Of a stretch of DNA of 64,000 nt, positions 62,795-64,000 are shown piece after piece. The DNA is taken from contig NZ_JALGYW010000013.1 of assembly GCF_023111095.1 (NCBI RefSeq), positions 95,164 through 159,163 of the forward strand, read 5' to 3'. Each line of letters opens with the position of its first letter. Within the stretch, counting starts at the first letter, position 1. The position numbers and the translations under genes are program-made. The notes below the pieces were generated by a model that saw only the letters and a list, made by a program, of their open reading frames with translations, ran no database searches and was not told the origin of the DNA. This DNA is from Maribellus sp. YY47. GTDB taxonomy: Bacteria; Bacteroidota; Bacteroidia; Bacteroidales; Prolixibacteraceae.

Positions 62795-63667
62795 ATGGAC
62801 AAAAACCGTTTAGATGCGCTCATTAATCTCCTCGACGACCCGGACGAAATGGTGTATGCGTTAGTGGAGAAAGCGTTGCTAAAAAGTAAAGGTGACATTA
62901 TTCCCATGCTTGAAAAGAAATGGGAATCGAGTTTTGATGAGCATAGCCAGGAACGGATCGAGAATATTATCCAGCATTTACAATTTAAAGAAACCAAAAG
63001 GCGCTTAAAAAAATGGTTGGCTAAAGATCCCGGTGAACGTAGTTTGGTCAATGGCTTTTGCCATGTAGATCGGTTTCAGTATCCCGATCTCAATCCGTTA
63101 AACATTCAGGCGAAAATCGAAACCCTTAGGAAAAGTATCTGGCTGGAGCTTAACAACTCGCTTACCATACTCGAAAAAACCACAATCCTCAATCATTTTT
63201 TATTCAATATCAACGGATTTGCGGTTAATCTTAGCAATCCTCATTCGCCCCAGAACTGTTTTCTGAATCAACTTCTGGACACCAAAAAAGGGAACCCGGT
63301 TTCGATGAGTATTTTTTACACCATAGTTGCCCGAATGCTGGAAATACCAGCCCATCTTGTCGATTTTCCAAAAAATCCGCTGGTGGCCATTGTCGATGCC
63401 GAATTGGCGAAGAAGGTACACGGAGCAGCGGTTGATTCGGATGTTTTGTTTTATATAAATCCATCGAACAAAGGAGCGGTTACCAGCCGAAAAGAAATTG
63501 AATATCATCTGAAAAAGAACGACTATCTCCCGATGTACGACTATACAGAGCCTAAACCCGATACTTTGTTTATCGTACGCTTGCTCGAATCGATGCAGGA
63601 GGCGTATCAATCGGTAGGTTTTCAGGATAAAGAGGAAAAAATCAAACAGTTGCTGCGTTTGTTTTAA
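62795..63667 (+). CDS. SirB1/transglutaminase-like protein
   Basis: A 290-residue protein from the ATG at 62795. Helical N-terminal third (MDKNRLDALINLLDDPDEMVYALVEKALL resembles a repeat-type helix pair), then a SirB1-type transglutaminase-like domain: LEKTTILNHFLFNINGFAVN, CFLNQLLDTKKGNPVSMSIFYTIVARMLEIPAHLVDFP. In SirB1 proteins this last strand reads FPGHFLVR; here it is FPKNPLVA, so the His is missing, while the Cys of NCFLN is present. Probably not a protease/transglutaminase in the usual sense. Function unknown. Operonic with the phosphorylase. Confidence 0.78.
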   Translation: MDKNRLDALINLLDDPDEMVYALVEKALLKSKGDIIPMLEKKWESSFDEHSQERIENIIQHLQFKETKRRLKKWLAKDPGERSLVNGFCHVDRFQYPDLNPLNIQAKIETLRKSIWLELNNSLTILEKTTILNHFLFNINGFAVNLSNPHSPQNCFLNQLLDTKKGNPVSMSIFYTIVARMLEIPAHLVDFPKNPLVAIVDAELAKKVHGAAVDSDVLFYINPSNKGAVTSRKEIEYHLKKNDYLPMYDYTEPKPDTLFIVRLLESMQEAYQSVGFQDKEEKIKQLLRLF

Positions 63668-63822
63668 AACAGCTTATATTTCACTGAATTTGCACTTTAA
63701 ACAGGATTCCCATTAAATTCCGGAACAACGACAGCTTTTTTTATAAAGCATGTTGAAAGTCTCCGTGTAATTCCGGTTTTACTCTGTGCAACTCTGTGGC
63801 AAAAGATGATCAGCAAAAGTTT
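63668..63822. other. Intergenic spacer with degenerate repeat
   Basis: No gene. The stretch 63757-63806 is built from short similar words (CTCCGTGTAA, CTCTGTGCAA, CTCTGTGGCAA), a type of dispersed degenerate repeat seen between genes of Bacteroidota. It ends where the insertion sequence appears to begin. Confidence 0.4.
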
Positions 63823-63849
63823 TGACTAGTCCTAAATAAGCGTTACAGA

Positions 63850-64000
63850 TTATTGGACTAAGTTAATAGATTTACAGACCGTTTCAAAGCTAGCTTTGAA
63901 ACGGTCTGTTCTTTTATAGCTTTTAATTTTAATGGTATCTTGTTTGTGCATTTGCTCTGGTGTCAGCATTTCACAGGACCAGTGAGGTCGTTTGTTATTA
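63850..64000 (-). CDS. IS3-type transposase (integrase domain), C-terminal fragment
   Basis: The last 49 codons before the stop at 63850-63852 are visible, entering from beyond the right edge. The segment NNKRPHWSCEMLTPEQMHKQ is the characteristic C-terminal motif (YNxxRPHxSxxxxTPxQxH) of IS3-family integrases with an rve domain. The final residues (KRTDRFKASFETVCKSINLVQ region) are encoded in part by a 36-bp perfect palindrome. The N-terminal part lies outside the window. Confidence 0.85.
   Translation of the reverse strand, partial: NNKRPHWSCEMLTPEQMHKQDTIKIKSYKRTDRFKASFETVCKSINLVQ
63874..63909. terminator. 36-bp perfect palindrome/terminator-like hairpin in the transposase gene end
   Basis: The arms ACAGACCGTTTCAAAGC and their complement meet at TAGC-centred sequence, giving a perfect 36-bp palindrome. 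On the plus strand it is followed by TCTTTTAT, so it may stop transcription entering the IS from outside, while also coding for the last residues of the transposase on the minus strand. Confidence 0.65.

Larger units (their letters stand above)
63823..64000 (-). mobile_element. Right end of an IS3-type insertion sequence (truncated by window)
   Basis: The minus strand enters an IS coming from beyond the right edge. The transposase stop is at 63850. The likely outer end begins near 63823 with TGACTAGTCCTAAATAAGCG on the plus strand; IS3-family ends begin with TG. The exact border is uncertain because the other end and the target duplication are outside the window. Confidence 0.6.

Overview
The window is a gene-dense stretch of a Bacteroidota chromosome. 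I infer class Bacteroidia, most likely a Marinilabiliales/Prolixibacteraceae-type anaerobe or facultative anaerobe. Support: a SusC/SusD pair with lipoproteins, families largely restricted to this phylum (DUF5686, DUF3078, DUF2490, DUF4890-like), a Bacteroides-type L-fucose isomerase with a GntR-type regulator, an IS end of Bacteroidota type, and about sixteen matches to the Bacteroidota -7 promoter element TAnnTTTG just ahead of genes. Shine-Dalgarno sequences are essentially absent, as expected for the phylum. I see no CRISPR array, rRNA or prophage. There is one tRNA (Arg, UCU) and one truncated insertion sequence at the right edge.

Layout. 1-2.3 kb: imuA-imuB-like mutagenesis genes divergent from a LexA-like XRE/S24 repressor, with paired operators between. 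2.4-15.3 kb: housekeeping genes (asnA, an acyl-CoA dehydrogenase, an MFS carrier, a PhnP-like hydrolase, an RsmI-like methylase, a membrane-NUDIX fusion, a FKBP lipoprotein, an NrnA-like DHH enzyme, ndk, a DUF721 gene with recF, a TPR protein, ribH). 15.4-26.3 kb: envelope genes, a TetR regulator with a small barrel, a SusC/SusD/Calx-beta-like nutrient uptake locus, and an M23-like plus DUF5009 pair. 26.3-33 kb: small conserved genes (DUF4268, DUF985 cupin, SRPBCC, DUF3078, CYTH, HD). 31-35.3 kb: a fucI, GntR regulator, PD40 protein unit. 35.6-42.7 kb: a DUF5686 protein and a 1445-residue repeat protein carrying a 399-bp tandem DNA repeat. 42.9-51.1 kb: NhaC antiporter and a five-gene RND efflux operon that also encodes a PII-like protein and a DUF2892 membrane protein. 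51.4-54.8 kb: a NifX-like, NifX-like, ferredoxin-MinD, ferredoxin-MinD, metallo-hydrolase cluster resembling the anaerobe-specific orange-protein (ORP) system. 54.8-63.7 kb: an M23-like protein, an esterase, a type Vd patatin, a PAS protein overlapping an unusual repeat/GH16-like protein, a uridine phosphorylase-like protein and a SirB1-like protein. 63.8-64 kb: the end of an IS3-type element.

How genes work together. The repressor at the left end probably senses DNA damage by self-cleavage and controls error-prone repair through two TTGTT-N9-AACAA operators. The efflux operon and the ORP-like cluster lie head-to-tail, separated by a terminator and a new promoter with a repeated 12-bp motif. 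The least explained parts are the 604-residue repeat protein with a catalytically altered GH16-like domain, translationally coupled to a PAS protein, and the ORP-like cluster with an added metallo-hydrolase.
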